Source of the DNA: Pseudomonas azerbaijanoccidentalis
GTDB taxonomy: Bacteria > Pseudomonadota > Gammaproteobacteria > Pseudomonadales > Pseudomonadaceae
Direction of reading: 5' to 3'
DNA length: 64,000 nt
Assembly (NCBI RefSeq): GCF_019145495.1
Contig: NZ_JAHSTU010000001.1
Coordinates: 1,240,001-1,304,000, forward strand
The position numbers and the translations under genes were made by a program. The notes beneath the pieces were generated by a model. The model searched no databases. It saw only the letters and a program-made list of their open reading frames with translations, and had not been told where the DNA came from. Numbering within the stretch: the first letter of the stretch is position 1; each line of letters opens with the position of its first letter. Shown here one piece after another: positions 35,763 through 45,244 of this stretch.

Positions 35763-35841
35763 AAAAAGATCGCAGCCTGCGACAGGTCCTACGGGAAACG
35801 CGTTCCACCTGTAGGAGCTGCCGCAGGCTGCGATCTTTTGA
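35763..35841. repeat. REP pair, outward arrangement
   Basis: Left unit AAAAGATCGCAGCCTGCGACAG (one arm altered) and right unit GTAGGAGCTGCCGCAGGCTG. It lies between the convergent ends of the AraC gene and the dipZ-like gene, touching the stop region of the latter. Confidence 0.88.
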
Positions 35842-35843
35842 CT

Positions 35844-37058
35844 TCAAGCTGCCGGAGCAGCGGCCTTGGCCTCTTCCAGCAACTGCTGGATCATCTTTTC
35901 CTGAGTGTCGTACTGGCCTTCACCAAAGTGGGTGAAACGCACCTGGCCTTTGGCGTCGATCAGGTAATGCGCAGGCCAGTACTGGTTGTCGAAGTTGCGC
36001 CAGATTGCGTAATTGTTGTCGATCGCCACCGGGTAGGTGATGCCGTATTCCTTCACCTTGTCCTTGACGTTGTCGATGATGCGTTCGAAACCGTACTCAG
36101 GGGTGTGCACGCCGATTACCACCAGGCCGTCCTTCTCGTATTTCTTCGCCCAGTCCTTCACGTACGGCAGCGTGTGCTTGCAGTTGATGCAGTCGAAGGT
36201 CCAGAAGTCCACCAGCACCACTTTACCCTTGAGCGATTCGTTGGTCAGGGCCGGCGAATTCAACCATTGCACGGCACCGTCCAGCGAAGGCATGGCGCCC
36301 TGGGCGTTGTCCATGGACTCGGCCTTGACCTTGCTGACGAAGTAGTCGACGACCTTCGGCACCGTTTCCAGCACGCCTTTTTCGACGCTGCTGACACCTT
36401 GCGACGATGTGCCGGCGAGCAACACACTGTCGGCACCGGTGGAGATCACCGCCGCACCTGCCAACACCGCGACACCGGCGCCACGACGCAACCAGCCCGT
36501 CACCGGAATCGAGGGTTTCAAGCGATTGACCAGGCCGCGACCGGCAAAGATCAGGATACCCAGCGACAACGCACTGCCCGCCCCATAAGCCACCAGCAAC
36601 AGGCTGGTCCCGGCGTTTGCGCCCTGCAACATGGCGCTGGTCAGGATGACGCCAAGGATCGGCCCGGCGCACGGCGCCCACAGCAAGCCGGTGGCGACGC
36701 CGATCATCAGCGACTTCAGCGGGCCGGAGGCTTTGCGGCTGTTGGGGTCCAGGCGATTGCCCAGCAACACGAACGGACGCGCCAGCCAGTCGCCGACCCG
36801 GGCGGAAATCAGCGACAAGGCGAACAACACCATCACGATCAACGCCACATGACGCCCGGCGTTGCTGGCTTGAATCACCCACTCGCTGCTGACCACCGCC
36901 AGGCTGGCGACCAGGGCAAAGGTCACGGCCATGCCGCCGAGGGTCAGCAGGATCGATGAACGTGTACGGTCGGCACCGGCGAACAGGAACGGCACAACCG
37001 GCAGGATGCACGGGCTGAGGACGGTCAATATGCCGCCCAGAAAAGCGATGAGAAACAT
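35844..37058 (-). CDS. DipZ-like fusion: CcdA-type membrane electron carrier plus thioredoxin-like domain
   Basis: 404-aa envelope protein. The N-terminal half (about 1-210) has six hydrophobic segments with the CcdA cysteine motifs (LSPCILPVVPFLFAG and LLWAPCAGPILG). The C-terminal half (about 250-400) is a TlpA/redoxin domain facing the periplasm with the active site WTFDCINCKHTLPY. Electrons pass from cytoplasmic thioredoxin across the membrane to periplasmic thiols. It follows the DUF2790 gene by 83 bp with a small inverted repeat in the gap, so the two may share a transcript. Confidence 0.9.
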   Translation of the reverse strand: MFLIAFLGGILTVLSPCILPVVPFLFAGADRTRSSILLTLGGMAVTFALVASLAVVSSEWVIQASNAGRHVALIVMVLFALSLISARVGDWLARPFVLLGNRLDPNSRKASGPLKSLMIGVATGLLWAPCAGPILGVILTSAMLQGANAGTSLLLVAYGAGSALSLGILIFAGRGLVNRLKPSIPVTGWLRRGAGVAVLAGAAVISTGADSVLLAGTSSQGVSSVEKGVLETVPKVVDYFVSKVKAESMDNAQGAMPSLDGAVQWLNSPALTNESLKGKVVLVDFWTFDCINCKHTLPYVKDWAKKYEKDGLVVIGVHTPEYGFERIIDNVKDKVKEYGITYPVAIDNNYAIWRNFDNQYWPAHYLIDAKGQVRFTHFGEGQYDTQEKMIQQLLEEAKAAAPAA

Positions 37059-37098
37059 GGGATCACCTGTTTAGATTTTGAGGGCGACATACATCTCC

Positions 37099-37127
37099 TG
37101 TTAGAGCGAGCCTGCTCGCTCCAACAG
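37099..37127. repeat. Short GAGCGAGC inverted repeat
   Basis: TGTTAGAGCGAGC / GCTCGCTCCAACA form a near-perfect hairpin with a 2-3 nt loop between the DUF2790 and DipZ-like genes. It could attenuate transcription or stabilise the upstream mRNA. Confidence 0.7.
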
Positions 37128-37141
37128 GGGTTCGGTGGTTA

Positions 37142-37405
37142 TCAGTTGTCCGAGTTGCAGCTATCGGAAAGCTTGCGGTAGTCCAGGACCTGGGTTTTGC
37201 TCTGGGAGTCGAGGTAGGTCAGTTGGGCATCCACCACGCCGCAGGAAGGCGTGGCGTCCTGTTTCAGCGACACCACTTTCTTGATGTCCAGTTGGGTACC
37301 GTAGGTGTAGGGCTTGGCGCTGACATCGGATTCGGCACGGGCCGACAAGGTGCAGATGTTCAGGGCGGCAAACAGGCAAGCGGCGTAGATGGCTTTGGTG
37401 TTCAT
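37142..37405 (-). CDS. DUF2790-family periplasmic small protein
   Basis: 87-aa protein with a Sec signal peptide (cleavage after SARA, about 1-24). The mature part has YTYGTQLDIKKVVS and TPSCGVVDAQLTYLDSQSKTQVLDYRKLSDSC, the DUF2790 pattern restricted to pseudomonads. Two cysteines (C55 and C83) could form a disulfide or bind metal. It is divergent from the two-component genes and precedes the thiol-redox protein. The function is unknown; a role in metal or redox stress is only an inference from context. Confidence 0.85.
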   Translation of the reverse strand: MNTKAIYAACLFAALNICTLSARAESDVSAKPYTYGTQLDIKKVVSLKQDATPSCGVVDAQLTYLDSQSKTQVLDYRKLSDSCNSDN

Positions 37406-37493
37406 GGTGTTTTCCTCAAGGTTTCAATAGGTAGTTGTTCGTTGGGTAGAGGCAGCTGGGCTTGCCTCGATGGAACCTATTTAAAACTCGCGA

Positions 37494-37642
37494 GGTATCT
37501 CGTATGTGTCGGGAACAAGCCCGTGTAAATCGGTACGTATCTGAGCCGGCCCGGGATACAGAGCGATACAAAACCCCGGAAAATTCGCTTTTTTACCTCC
37601 GTGTGTATCCACCCACAAGCCAGATACACTGCAATACAAACC
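37494..37642. promoter_or_regulatory. Cluster of GATACA/TGTATC repeats in the DUF2790-response regulator gap
   Basis: At least five elements: GGTATCTCGTATGTGTC (37494-37510), GTACGTATC (near 37533-37541), GATACAGAGCGATACAAAACC (37555-37575), GTGTGTATCC (37601-37610) and GATACACTGCAATACAAACC (37623-37642). The third and fifth are direct repeats spaced 10 bp, as OmpR-family regulators use, and both end in AAACC. They sit between both divergent start codons (303-bp gap, no other gene seen). Confidence 0.6.
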
Positions 37643-37708
37643 CCTGCGGGCGAGCAGGAAAAGGCTCGGTAGACTGTGCGACATCCCCCATTGATAGAGG
37701 CAAGCCCC

Positions 37709-38449
37709 ATGGAACACGTCGATCACATTCTCATCGTTGACGATGACCGCGAAATCCGCGAACTGGTCGGCAACTACCTGAAGAAGAACGGTCTGCGCAC
37801 CACCGTCGTCGCCGATGGCCGGCAGATGCGCACCTTCCTCGAATCCACGCCGGTGGACCTGATCGTGCTGGACATCATGATGCCGGGGGACGATGGCCTG
37901 ATGCTTTGCCGCGAACTGCGCTCGGGCAAACACAAGGCAACGCCGGTATTGATGCTCACCGCACGCAACGATGAAACCGACCGCATCATCGGCCTGGAAA
38001 TGGGCGCTGACGATTACCTGGTCAAACCGTTCGCCGCCCGCGAATTGCTGGCGCGAATCAACGCCGTGTTGCGCCGCACGCGGATGCTGCCGCCCAACCT
38101 GGTGGTCACCGAAAGCAGCCGGCTGCTGGCCTTCGGGCGCTGGAAGCTGGACACGTCCGCCCGCCATCTGCTCGACGGTGACGGCACCATGGTCGCCCTC
38201 AGCGGCGCTGAATACCGCCTGCTGCGGGTGTTTCTCGATCATCCGCAGCGGGTGCTCAACCGCGATCAGTTGCTCAACCTGACCCAGGGCCGTGACGCCG
38301 ATTTGTTCGACCGTTCCATCGACCTGTTGGTCAGCCGCCTGCGCCAGCGCCTGCTGGACGATGCCCGTGAACCGGCCTACATCAAGACCGTGCGCAGCGA
38401 GGGCTATGTGTTCTCGCTGCCGGTGGAAATCGTCGGTGCGCCAGCATGA
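37709..38449 (+). CDS. OmpR-family response regulator
   Basis: 246-aa regulator. Receiver domain at 1-125 with phospho-acceptor Asp in VDLIVLDIMMPG (about D55), acidic pair DDD at 11-13, and lysine in YLVKPF. A winged-helix DNA-binding domain covers about 145-240 (SGAEYRLLRVFLDHPQRVLNRDQLL, then IDLLVSRLRQRL). Start at 37709 has GAGGC 8 nt before it; eleven further upstream codons are rejected. Its stop overlaps the kinase start (ATGA). It is a plausible controller of the GATACA sites just upstream, but this is inference. Confidence 0.92.
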   Translation: MEHVDHILIVDDDREIRELVGNYLKKNGLRTTVVADGRQMRTFLESTPVDLIVLDIMMPGDDGLMLCRELRSGKHKATPVLMLTARNDETDRIIGLEMGADDYLVKPFAARELLARINAVLRRTRMLPPNLVVTESSRLLAFGRWKLDTSARHLLDGDGTMVALSGAEYRLLRVFLDHPQRVLNRDQLLNLTQGRDADLFDRSIDLLVSRLRQRLLDDAREPAYIKTVRSEGYVFSLPVEIVGAPA

Positions 38450-39759
38450 ACCTGTCGCTACGCTGGCCCCGCACCCTGGCCTCACGGCTGTCGCTGATCT
38501 TCCTGATCGGTCTGATCCTCGCTCAGGCGCTGTCCTTCGGTGCGCAGTATTACGAGCGCTACGAAAGCGCGAAAAACACCATGCTCGGCAACCTGGAAAC
38601 CGATGTCTCGACCTCCATCGCCATCCTCGACCGCTTGCCGGCCGATGAGCGCATGGGCTGGCTGCGTCAATTGCAGCGCAACAATTACGGCTACCTGTTG
38701 AGTGAAGGCGCCAGCGGCAAGCCCATGGACACGGACATGCCCGAAGCGCCCATCGCGATGGCTTCGATCAAGGACGCCATCGGCAAGGATTACCCGATGA
38801 CGTTCACCGACATTCCGGGGCCGAGAAAGCACTTTCAGGTGCACCTGAAACTGTCCGACGGCAGCCCGCTGACCATCGACGTGCGGCCTTCGATGGTGCC
38901 ACTGTCACCGTGGTTGCCCATCGTCCTGTTCGGGCAACTGGCGTTGATGATCGCCTGCACCTGGCTGGCGGTGCGCATCGCCATCCGCCCCCTCACCCGC
39001 CTCGCCGAAGCCGTGGACACCCTCGACCCCAACACCCACCCGGTGCTGCTGGACGAAAAAGGCCCGACCGAAGTGGCCCACGCCGCCAAGGCCTTCAACG
39101 CCATGCAAGCACGCATCGCTGCCTACCTCAAAGAGCGCATGCAACTGCTGGCGGCGATTTCCCATGACCTGCAAACGCCGATCACCCGGATGAAATTGCG
39201 CGCCGAGTTCATGGAAGACTGCATCGAAAAAGACAAACTGTGGAACGACCTTGGCGAAATGGAACACCTGGTGCGCGAAGGCGTGGCCTATGCCCGCAGC
39301 GTCCATGGCGCCACCGAAGAAAGTCGCCGCACCGATCTGGATTCATTCCTCGACAGCCTGGTGTTCGACTATCAGGACGTGGGCAAGGACGTGCAGTTGA
39401 ACGGCAAGAGCACCACGGTCATCGACACCCGCCCCCACGCCTTGCGCCGGGTGCTGGTGAACCTGACCGACAACGCCCTTAAATTCGCCGGCGCCGCCGA
39501 GTTGCAGGTAGCAAAGAAAACCGATGGCAGCGTCTCGGTCAAAGTCATGGACCGCGGCCCGGGCATTGCCGAAGCGGAACTGGCCCAGGTCATGGAACCG
39601 TTCTACCGCGTGGAGAACTCGCGCAACCGCAGCACCGGCGGCACCGGGCTGGGGTTGGCAATCGCGCAGCAGCTGGCGTTGGCGATCGGGGGATCGCTGA
39701 CGTTGAGCAACCGCGAAGGCGGAGGTTTGTGCGCCGAACTCATCCTGAAGAAAACATGA
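38446..39759 (+). CDS. Sensor histidine kinase
   Basis: 437-aa membrane kinase. Transmembrane segments at about 14-33 and 157-177 enclose a periplasmic sensor of about 120 residues. HAMP follows (RIAIRPLTRLAEAVDTL), then the H-box AAISHDLQTPITRMKLR (phospho-His about 240). The ATPase domain contains NLTDNALKFAG (N box), DRGPGIAEAE (G1) and GGTGLGLAIAQQ (G2). It pairs with the response regulator gene it overlaps. The signal sensed is unknown; nearby redox and small-protein genes suggest envelope stress or metal. Confidence 0.92.
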   Translation: MNLSLRWPRTLASRLSLIFLIGLILAQALSFGAQYYERYESAKNTMLGNLETDVSTSIAILDRLPADERMGWLRQLQRNNYGYLLSEGASGKPMDTDMPEAPIAMASIKDAIGKDYPMTFTDIPGPRKHFQVHLKLSDGSPLTIDVRPSMVPLSPWLPIVLFGQLALMIACTWLAVRIAIRPLTRLAEAVDTLDPNTHPVLLDEKGPTEVAHAAKAFNAMQARIAAYLKERMQLLAAISHDLQTPITRMKLRAEFMEDCIEKDKLWNDLGEMEHLVREGVAYARSVHGATEESRRTDLDSFLDSLVFDYQDVGKDVQLNGKSTTVIDTRPHALRRVLVNLTDNALKFAGAAELQVAKKTDGSVSVKVMDRGPGIAEAELAQVMEPFYRVENSRNRSTGGTGLGLAIAQQLALAIGGSLTLSNREGGGLCAELILKKT

Positions 39760-39775
39760 TTACCCGACCACGCTT

Positions 39776-39920
39776 GTAGCAGCTGGCGAAGCCTGCGTTC
39801 GGTTCGGGCCGCGTTCGGACGCAGCAGGCGTGAAACCTGCGCACGGGATCTGCCTGACACACCGCGACGCCTGAATTTACGACTGCTTCGCAGTCGAACG
39901 CAGGCTGCGCCAGCTGCTAC
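39776..39920. repeat. Long inverted repeat with GTAGCAGCTGGCGAAGCC arms
   Basis: Arms of 26 nt at each end (GTAGCAGCTGGCGAAGCCTG... and its complement ...CAGGCTGCGCCAGCTGCTAC) differ at one position and enclose about 90 nt with further internal GC-rich symmetry. It lies after the kinase gene. The remaining gap to 40163 shows no gene that I can support. Confidence 0.75.
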
Positions 39921-40163
39921 GGGTTGAGTGATGAAAAACCGGTAAAGCCGCTGATTGCATATGCGCTTAGTGAAACCCCGCGACAGGGACAGGATTCGAT
40001 CTGCTTCGCCGCGCCGATCTTCTTTCACCTGACGCGGTACTTCTTTTGCGCGCAGTAAAGGATTGAAGCGCCGACCGTTCGTCACTACTGGCATATCTGA
40101 CAGTAGCTGGAACCCCCGACATCCTGTGGGATAGGCCACTCTTCAGGATGACGGAAAACCGCC

Positions 40164-42329
40164 ATGGAGCTGCTCCAACAGGTTACCAAGCTCTGCGCAC
40201 GGTTGGCCCCCGGCGGCTGGCACTCACTGCTATTGGCCCATGGCCTGGACATCACGGCAGTACCACTTGGCACCGAGCTGATCAAACCGCTGAACATCGA
40301 CCGCAGCCTGCGAGGATTCGAGGATTTCGCCAGCACCGGCAACCGCGCGATTGAACCGGGCCAACCGGCGTATAGCTTGCTCTATCACGCGCTGGCCTCA
40401 CCCGAAGTAACCCACGACCAGACCGGGCAACCGTTGCGCCTGTTCCCCACGCCGGCCGAAATCGAAACCGTGCTCAATTTTGTTTATGCCACCAACCGTT
40501 CCTCGCTTCAGCGCCTGCGCAAGCAGGCTGGTGACAACCCCATGGCTGTGGTGGTGTTTGCCAGTGAATACCGCAACGCCGCCCAAACCGTGCACAGCGA
40601 ACACGCCGACCTGTGCTTCTCGCGCACTGGCATCGCTCGGGTAGGCACAGCTCCCTGCCGCTACGACGCGCCACTGCGTAGCTTTCTGCCTTTTGTCGAC
40701 GACGACCCCTACGGTATTCGGGTCATGCCGGTGCGGTACAGCGCCTACATCGCCATGCAACTCAAGGGCGATCCCAAACGCTTTGGGCCGATGGACGCGC
40801 AGCCAGGGGATGCAGAACTGGATTTCTGGGTGCCGATGCACAAATTGTTCAACGGCTCGCAGTGCCTGGTCGGGTTGAACCTGACACTCGATCTGGACAA
40901 CCATCAAATCAACGAAAAATTGCGCCACATCCACCGCAGTTACACCGGAACCGGTTGGCAGGAGCCACAGATCAGTCAGCCGCCCTTTGTCGTCACCGAC
41001 AATCTTGCGCACTGGGCCACCCCGCAGGACATGGGGCTGGGCCTGCTGCTGCCCAACGCCACACCGAAACTGGTGGAAGCGGCCAGCCTTGAGGGCCAGC
41101 CTTTGTCCTTCTGGATGCCGAGGGGCACCGGCGGCATGGTGCACGGCCGACACACACTGGATGAGGAAGGTCGCTTCGAGGATCTGAATGATCGAGAGGG
41201 AGTGGCTGAACTGGTCAAACAAGGCGGTTATCGCGCCCTGCACTATCACGACAATACGGCCGACGGCTGGGTCCGCGCACGCTGCCCGGCCTTGCAGAAG
41301 TTGTTGCCTTCGATAGCGGCATACTCGGTGATTGGCGCCCCGGATTTCTTTCCGCTGTGCAACCAGCGACAACTCTTGCGCTGGGCAAGTACGGAACCTG
41401 ATCCGAACATCTGGCATGCCCGACTGGAGGCGTTGTCGAACGTTCGCTACTGCGCAAATCTGAGCTTGAAGCAACAGCCATTTTCGGCAAACGACCTTGG
41501 AGTGACGGCCATTGTGGGGTTGCCGCACCGGGCCAAATCCAAGTCATCGCCCTCAAAAAACCACCCCGTCGTTGACCGCCCTTCTTCGTTACCGGACGCC
41601 GCCGCCGGGATCTTTGGCCCCGGCTGGGAAGTCGGTCGGTATCCGCCCTTCGGGAGCGGACCTTTTTCCCTGTCCGGCTACCAGATGGCCAGCCCGTTTA
41701 CCGAAGACGTGCGCATTTGCGCGGCGCTGGGTTCTTACTGGCCAGGTGTGGCGCCGGACTCTGCCCGGACCTTTGAGCCGCGATCTAACCTGCACAGCAT
41801 CATCCCGCTGACCGATGAAGAAATCGGACAACACGGAGCAACGGCCTGGGACAATCAACAAGGGCCACAACTGATAGCGCACGAAGGCCGCATGATCGCT
41901 CGCTACCGCGCCTACGAATACACCGACTACACCCGGGTGGCCCTCGATGGGCGTTTTTCCTTGCATCTGACCGGGCGCATCACCCAGCGGCAATATCAGG
42001 ACCGAGTGCGTTCGATGCGCCGTGTGTACAACGTGCTCGAGGCAGGCTCTGACCCTGTATTGCGTAAAGACTGGCCGTTGTTGTCCTTTCGCCTGATACA
42101 TCGACCGGATGCCGAACTCGCAACCGCCGAGCAAGAGTCGGGGCTGACGCTCGCTGGCTGGACCCATCGTTTTCACGTGTACAAACGCGGAGCCGACTGG
42201 ACGCCACAGAATGATTTCAAACTGCGCTACGTGGACATCGAACGCCAGGTAACACTGCTGATCAGTGAACAGGCGATGCTGATCAGATATGGGCAATTGC
42301 CTTGGCAGATCGCGCTTGAAGCCCTTTGA
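40164..42329 (+). CDS. LodA-like quinoprotein oxidase candidate (divergent)
   Basis: 721-aa soluble protein without signal peptide. Two signatures suggest the LodA/GoxA family of amino-acid oxidases, whose cysteine tryptophylquinone is built by a LodB flavoprotein. They are TGIARVGTAP (155-164, cf. GIARVGNS) and YHDNTADGWVRARCP (361-375), followed by VIGAPDFFP (389-397, cf. the VVAPPNYGP strand). The N-terminal about 150 residues are extra. After the second signature there are only about 350 residues, and I cannot assign the Cys-Trp crosslink pair; C519 with W526 or W562 are candidates. The gene overlaps a LodB-like gene by 41 nt, the best support. It may act on an amino acid or peptide; unproven. 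Confidence 0.5.
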   Translation: MELLQQVTKLCARLAPGGWHSLLLAHGLDITAVPLGTELIKPLNIDRSLRGFEDFASTGNRAIEPGQPAYSLLYHALASPEVTHDQTGQPLRLFPTPAEIETVLNFVYATNRSSLQRLRKQAGDNPMAVVVFASEYRNAAQTVHSEHADLCFSRTGIARVGTAPCRYDAPLRSFLPFVDDDPYGIRVMPVRYSAYIAMQLKGDPKRFGPMDAQPGDAELDFWVPMHKLFNGSQCLVGLNLTLDLDNHQINEKLRHIHRSYTGTGWQEPQISQPPFVVTDNLAHWATPQDMGLGLLLPNATPKLVEAASLEGQPLSFWMPRGTGGMVHGRHTLDEEGRFEDLNDREGVAELVKQGGYRALHYHDNTADGWVRARCPALQKLLPSIAAYSVIGAPDFFPLCNQRQLLRWASTEPDPNIWHARLEALSNVRYCANLSLKQQPFSANDLGVTAIVGLPHRAKSKSSPSKNHPVVDRPSSLPDAAAGIFGPGWEVGRYPPFGSGPFSLSGYQMASPFTEDVRICAALGSYWPGVAPDSARTFEPRSNLHSIIPLTDEEIGQHGATAWDNQQGPQLIAHEGRMIARYRAYEYTDYTRVALDGRFSLHLTGRITQRQYQDRVRSMRRVYNVLEAGSDPVLRKDWPLLSFRLIHRPDAELATAEQESGLTLAGWTHRFHVYKRGADWTPQNDFKLRYVDIERQVTLLISEQAMLIRYGQLPWQIALEAL

Positions 42330-43347
42330 TGCACTGGTGATCGGCGGCGGCCCGGCGGGCTCTGCAGCGGCGATCAGTTGTGCGCAGCGCGGCTTGCGCG
42401 TGGCACTGGTGGAGCGCCAGAGATTTCCGCGGTTTCGTCCTGGCGAAAGCCTGCATCCGGCCATCGAACCGTTGCTGGAGCAGCTCGGCGTTGCGCATTT
42501 ATGTGCGTCAGGTGCGGTACGCTTTTCCGGTCAATGGGTGCATTGGGACGGCCCCTCACGCTTCATTGGATTTGGCGGTGACGACGCCGGCCCGTGGCAG
42601 GGATTCCAGATCGCCAGAAGCTCACTGGACAGCGCGTTGTTGCAGCAGGCCGCAGCGCTTGGCGTCAGCGTCATGCAGCCGTGTCACGCGCAACACCTGC
42701 TCACTCACGACCGCCGGGTAGTTGGCGTGGAAACCGACAAAGGCCCGATGTTGAGCGCCTATGTGATCGATGCCAGCGGCGTCGCGGGCTGGTTGAGCCG
42801 CCAGCACCAGTTGACGGTCCGGCGTTGTTCGCCGCTGCTGGTGGCTCGGTACGGTTATCTCTTTGGCAACCTTGAGGCTTATGCGCACGCTCCGCACCTG
42901 CAGGCGGATGCCGATGGCTGGACGTGGGTGGCACAAGTCGAGAATCACCGACTGCACTGGACTCGCCTGTGTTTCAGCGAAGGCACGTCCACCGCTCGAA
43001 CCGTGCCTGAAGCTTTGCGCGGCTTGCCTCAGTCAGACTTGGTGCTGGGCGCCGACGTGACCTGGCGCCTCTGCACCGAAGCGGCCGGTGCTGGCTATTT
43101 CATGGTGGGTGATGCGGCGAGCCTGCTCGACCCGGCCGCGTCCCACGGGGTACTCAAGGCGTTGATGAGCGGCATGCAGGCTGCGCAAGCCGTGTTCGAC
43201 TGCCTGCAACAACCTTCGATCCAATACTCCGCACACGTGCAATACAACCGCTGGGTCAACGATTGGTTTGAGCGCGATCTGACGCAGATGCGTCATTTCT
43301 ACGCCACTCATCCAAGCCCGCCAGGCTGGCTCAAGTCATGGACCTGA
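42289..43347 (+). CDS. LodB-like FAD-dependent oxidoreductase (tryptophan-halogenase-type fold)
   Basis: 352-aa flavoprotein. FAD-binding GGGPAGS (19-25) and ALVERQRFPRFRPGESLHPAIEP (about 40-62) match the GESL-type monooxygenase/halogenase/LodB group. DGWTWVAQV (about 205-213) resembles the WxW segment. GDAASLLDPAASHGVLKAL (about 270-290) is the second FAD motif. LodB proteins are known to mature the quinone cofactor of LodA; geneswap with halogenases is possible, but no halogenation genes are nearby. ATG at 42289 has a weak ribosome site; TTG at 42316, in phase and inside the overlap, is an alternative. Confidence 0.65.
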   Translation: MGNCLGRSRLKPFDALVIGGGPAGSAAAISCAQRGLRVALVERQRFPRFRPGESLHPAIEPLLEQLGVAHLCASGAVRFSGQWVHWDGPSRFIGFGGDDAGPWQGFQIARSSLDSALLQQAAALGVSVMQPCHAQHLLTHDRRVVGVETDKGPMLSAYVIDASGVAGWLSRQHQLTVRRCSPLLVARYGYLFGNLEAYAHAPHLQADADGWTWVAQVENHRLHWTRLCFSEGTSTARTVPEALRGLPQSDLVLGADVTWRLCTEAAGAGYFMVGDAASLLDPAASHGVLKALMSGMQAAQAVFDCLQQPSIQYSAHVQYNRWVNDWFERDLTQMRHFYATHPSPPGWLKSWT

Positions 43348-43372
43348 AACCGGCCGGGCCTACACGCATCGC

Positions 43373-44998
43373 TTAAACGACGAACCGCGCCACCAGTGCG
43401 TTCAGATCCACTGCCAGACGTGACAGCTCATGGGTGGCGGTGCTGGTCTGGTTGGCGCCCGCGGCGGACTGCGTGGCCAGATCGCGAATGTTCACCAGGT
43501 TGCGATCGACTTCGCGGGACACTTGCGCCTGTTCTTCCGAGGCACTGGCGATCACCAGGTTTCGCTCGTTGATCAAATGGATCGACTGGGTGATCTGCTC
43601 CAGCGCCACACCGGCGGCGCGGGCCATTTCCAGGGTGCTTTGGGTGCGTTGATTGCTTTGTTGCATCGACGCCACCGCTTCACCGGTGCCGTTCTGGATG
43701 CCGGCGACCATCTTCTCGATTTCCTGGGTCGATTGCGCCGTGCGATGGGCCAGCGCCCGCACCTCGTCCGCCACCACGGCAAAACCGCGCCCTGCTTCAC
43801 CGGCACGGGCCGCTTCGATGGCTGCGTTCAGCGCCAACAGGTTGGTTTGCTCGGCGATGGCGCGAATCACGTCCAACACCTTGCCGATGTCACGTCCCTG
43901 CGCCGCCAGGCCTTCGATCATCAGCGACGTGTTGTGCACATCGTGAGTCATGGTCTGGATCGCATCGACAGTTTGCACTACCCGGTCACGCCCCTCGCGG
44001 GCCGCCTGGGTCGACTCGTTCGAGGCTTCGGAAGTCGACACGGCATTGCGTGCCACTTCTTCCACGGCGGCGGTCATTTCGTTGACGGCAGTGGCGGCCT
44101 GTTCAATTTCGTTGTTCTGTTGTTGCAGGCCACGGGACGCGTCCTGCGTCACTGCACTGAGCTCTTCGGCGGCGGTGCCCAATTGGGTGGCAGAGCCGGC
44201 GATCTGTTCGATGGTCTTGCGCAGACTGGCCTGCATGGACGCCAAGGCTCCGAGCAACCGCGCCGGTTCATCCTTGCCATCGACCTCGATGGTTTTGCTC
44301 AGATTGCCTTCGGCGATGGTCTGCGCGGCCCGCACGGCGCGGTTCAACGGGGTGACGATGCTGCGGGTCAGCAACCAGGCCAACAGCACGGTCAGTAATG
44401 CCGCGATCACGGCGACCAAGATGATGCCGGTGATGGCGCTGTCGTAGTTGTCACCCGCAGCGGTCGAGGCAGCCTTGGCATCGGCGTTATTGAGCGCCAC
44501 CAGCTTGTTCAGTTGCTCGCCCATCTGATCGGTGCCGTCCTTGATCCGCGTGTTGATCAGCGAGCGCATTTCATCGAGTTTGTTCTGCCGCGACAGTTCC
44601 ATCATCTGGTTCTGCGCCTGCATGTAGTTTTCCAGCGTGGTCTCGAATGTTTTATACAACTGCGCTTCTTCGGTGCCGGCCGGCAGCGCGGCATAACTGG
44701 CTTGCGCACTGCGCAGCTTGTCGACCAACACACCGATACGCGTCTGGGCTTCCTGCAAGGCTGCGGGATCACGGTTGACCAGTACCCGAAACGACAGAAT
44801 GCGCATGCGCAGGACGTTTTCGGTCATATTGCCGAGAAACCCGACGCTGGGCAGTTGTGTGGTTCCCATGTCGATGGAGGCCTGGCGGATAACGGACATG
44901 CGGTTCACGGCGAACACACCCAGCACGATGACCAGCAAGGCAATGAAGGCAAAACCCAGGAAAGCTCGAGGCGCGATGTTCAGATTACGCAATGACAT
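43373..44998 (-). CDS. Methyl-accepting chemotaxis protein (4HB sensor)
   Basis: 541-aa chemoreceptor. Transmembrane segment 1 is at about 12-32, and the four-helix-bundle ligand domain (4HB_MCP) at about 33-185. Segment 2 is at about 190-208. HAMP follows ([24 protein letters not shown]). The cytoplasmic signalling hairpin tip is [31 protein letters not shown] (about 400), which contacts CheA and CheW. No pentapeptide for CheR is at the C-terminus (ends VARFVV). The ligand is unknown. An ATG 11 codons upstream at 45031 is rejected because family N-termini begin near [11 protein letters not shown]. Confidence 0.93.
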   Translation of the reverse strand: MSLRNLNIAPRAFLGFAFIALLVIVLGVFAVNRMSVIRQASIDMGTTQLPSVGFLGNMTENVLRMRILSFRVLVNRDPAALQEAQTRIGVLVDKLRSAQASYAALPAGTEEAQLYKTFETTLENYMQAQNQMMELSRQNKLDEMRSLINTRIKDGTDQMGEQLNKLVALNNADAKAASTAAGDNYDSAITGIILVAVIAALLTVLLAWLLTRSIVTPLNRAVRAAQTIAEGNLSKTIEVDGKDEPARLLGALASMQASLRKTIEQIAGSATQLGTAAEELSAVTQDASRGLQQQNNEIEQAATAVNEMTAAVEEVARNAVSTSEASNESTQAAREGRDRVVQTVDAIQTMTHDVHNTSLMIEGLAAQGRDIGKVLDVIRAIAEQTNLLALNAAIEAARAGEAGRGFAVVADEVRALAHRTAQSTQEIEKMVAGIQNGTGEAVASMQQSNQRTQSTLEMARAAGVALEQITQSIHLINERNLVIASASEEQAQVSREVDRNLVNIRDLATQSAAGANQTSTATHELSRLAVDLNALVARFVV

Positions 44999-45244
44999 AG
45001 GACGATACTCGGGTGGTGTGGCTGCGAGCATCCTTGCCGTTTTTTCTGAAAGGCGGGCATTGGCGCACCACCCTTCAGGCCGGCGCCATTGTTGGAATCA
45101 ATTTGTCTGCGCCTGAAGGTTGTATCGGCCAGGCTTGAGGTTTATTGCGGGGATTTAGCAAATAATTTTCAAAGAGTTAGCGTTGTTTCACAGGCGAGAC
45201 ATTTGGGACGGATGTACCCATATTCCACCGACACCCACACGCCC

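Noticed and set aside
42289-43347. Tryptophan halogenase for a secondary metabolite
   Set aside because: The flavoprotein shares the fold but lacks a biosynthetic cluster or flavin reductase next to it; overlap with a LodA-like gene favours a LodB-type role.
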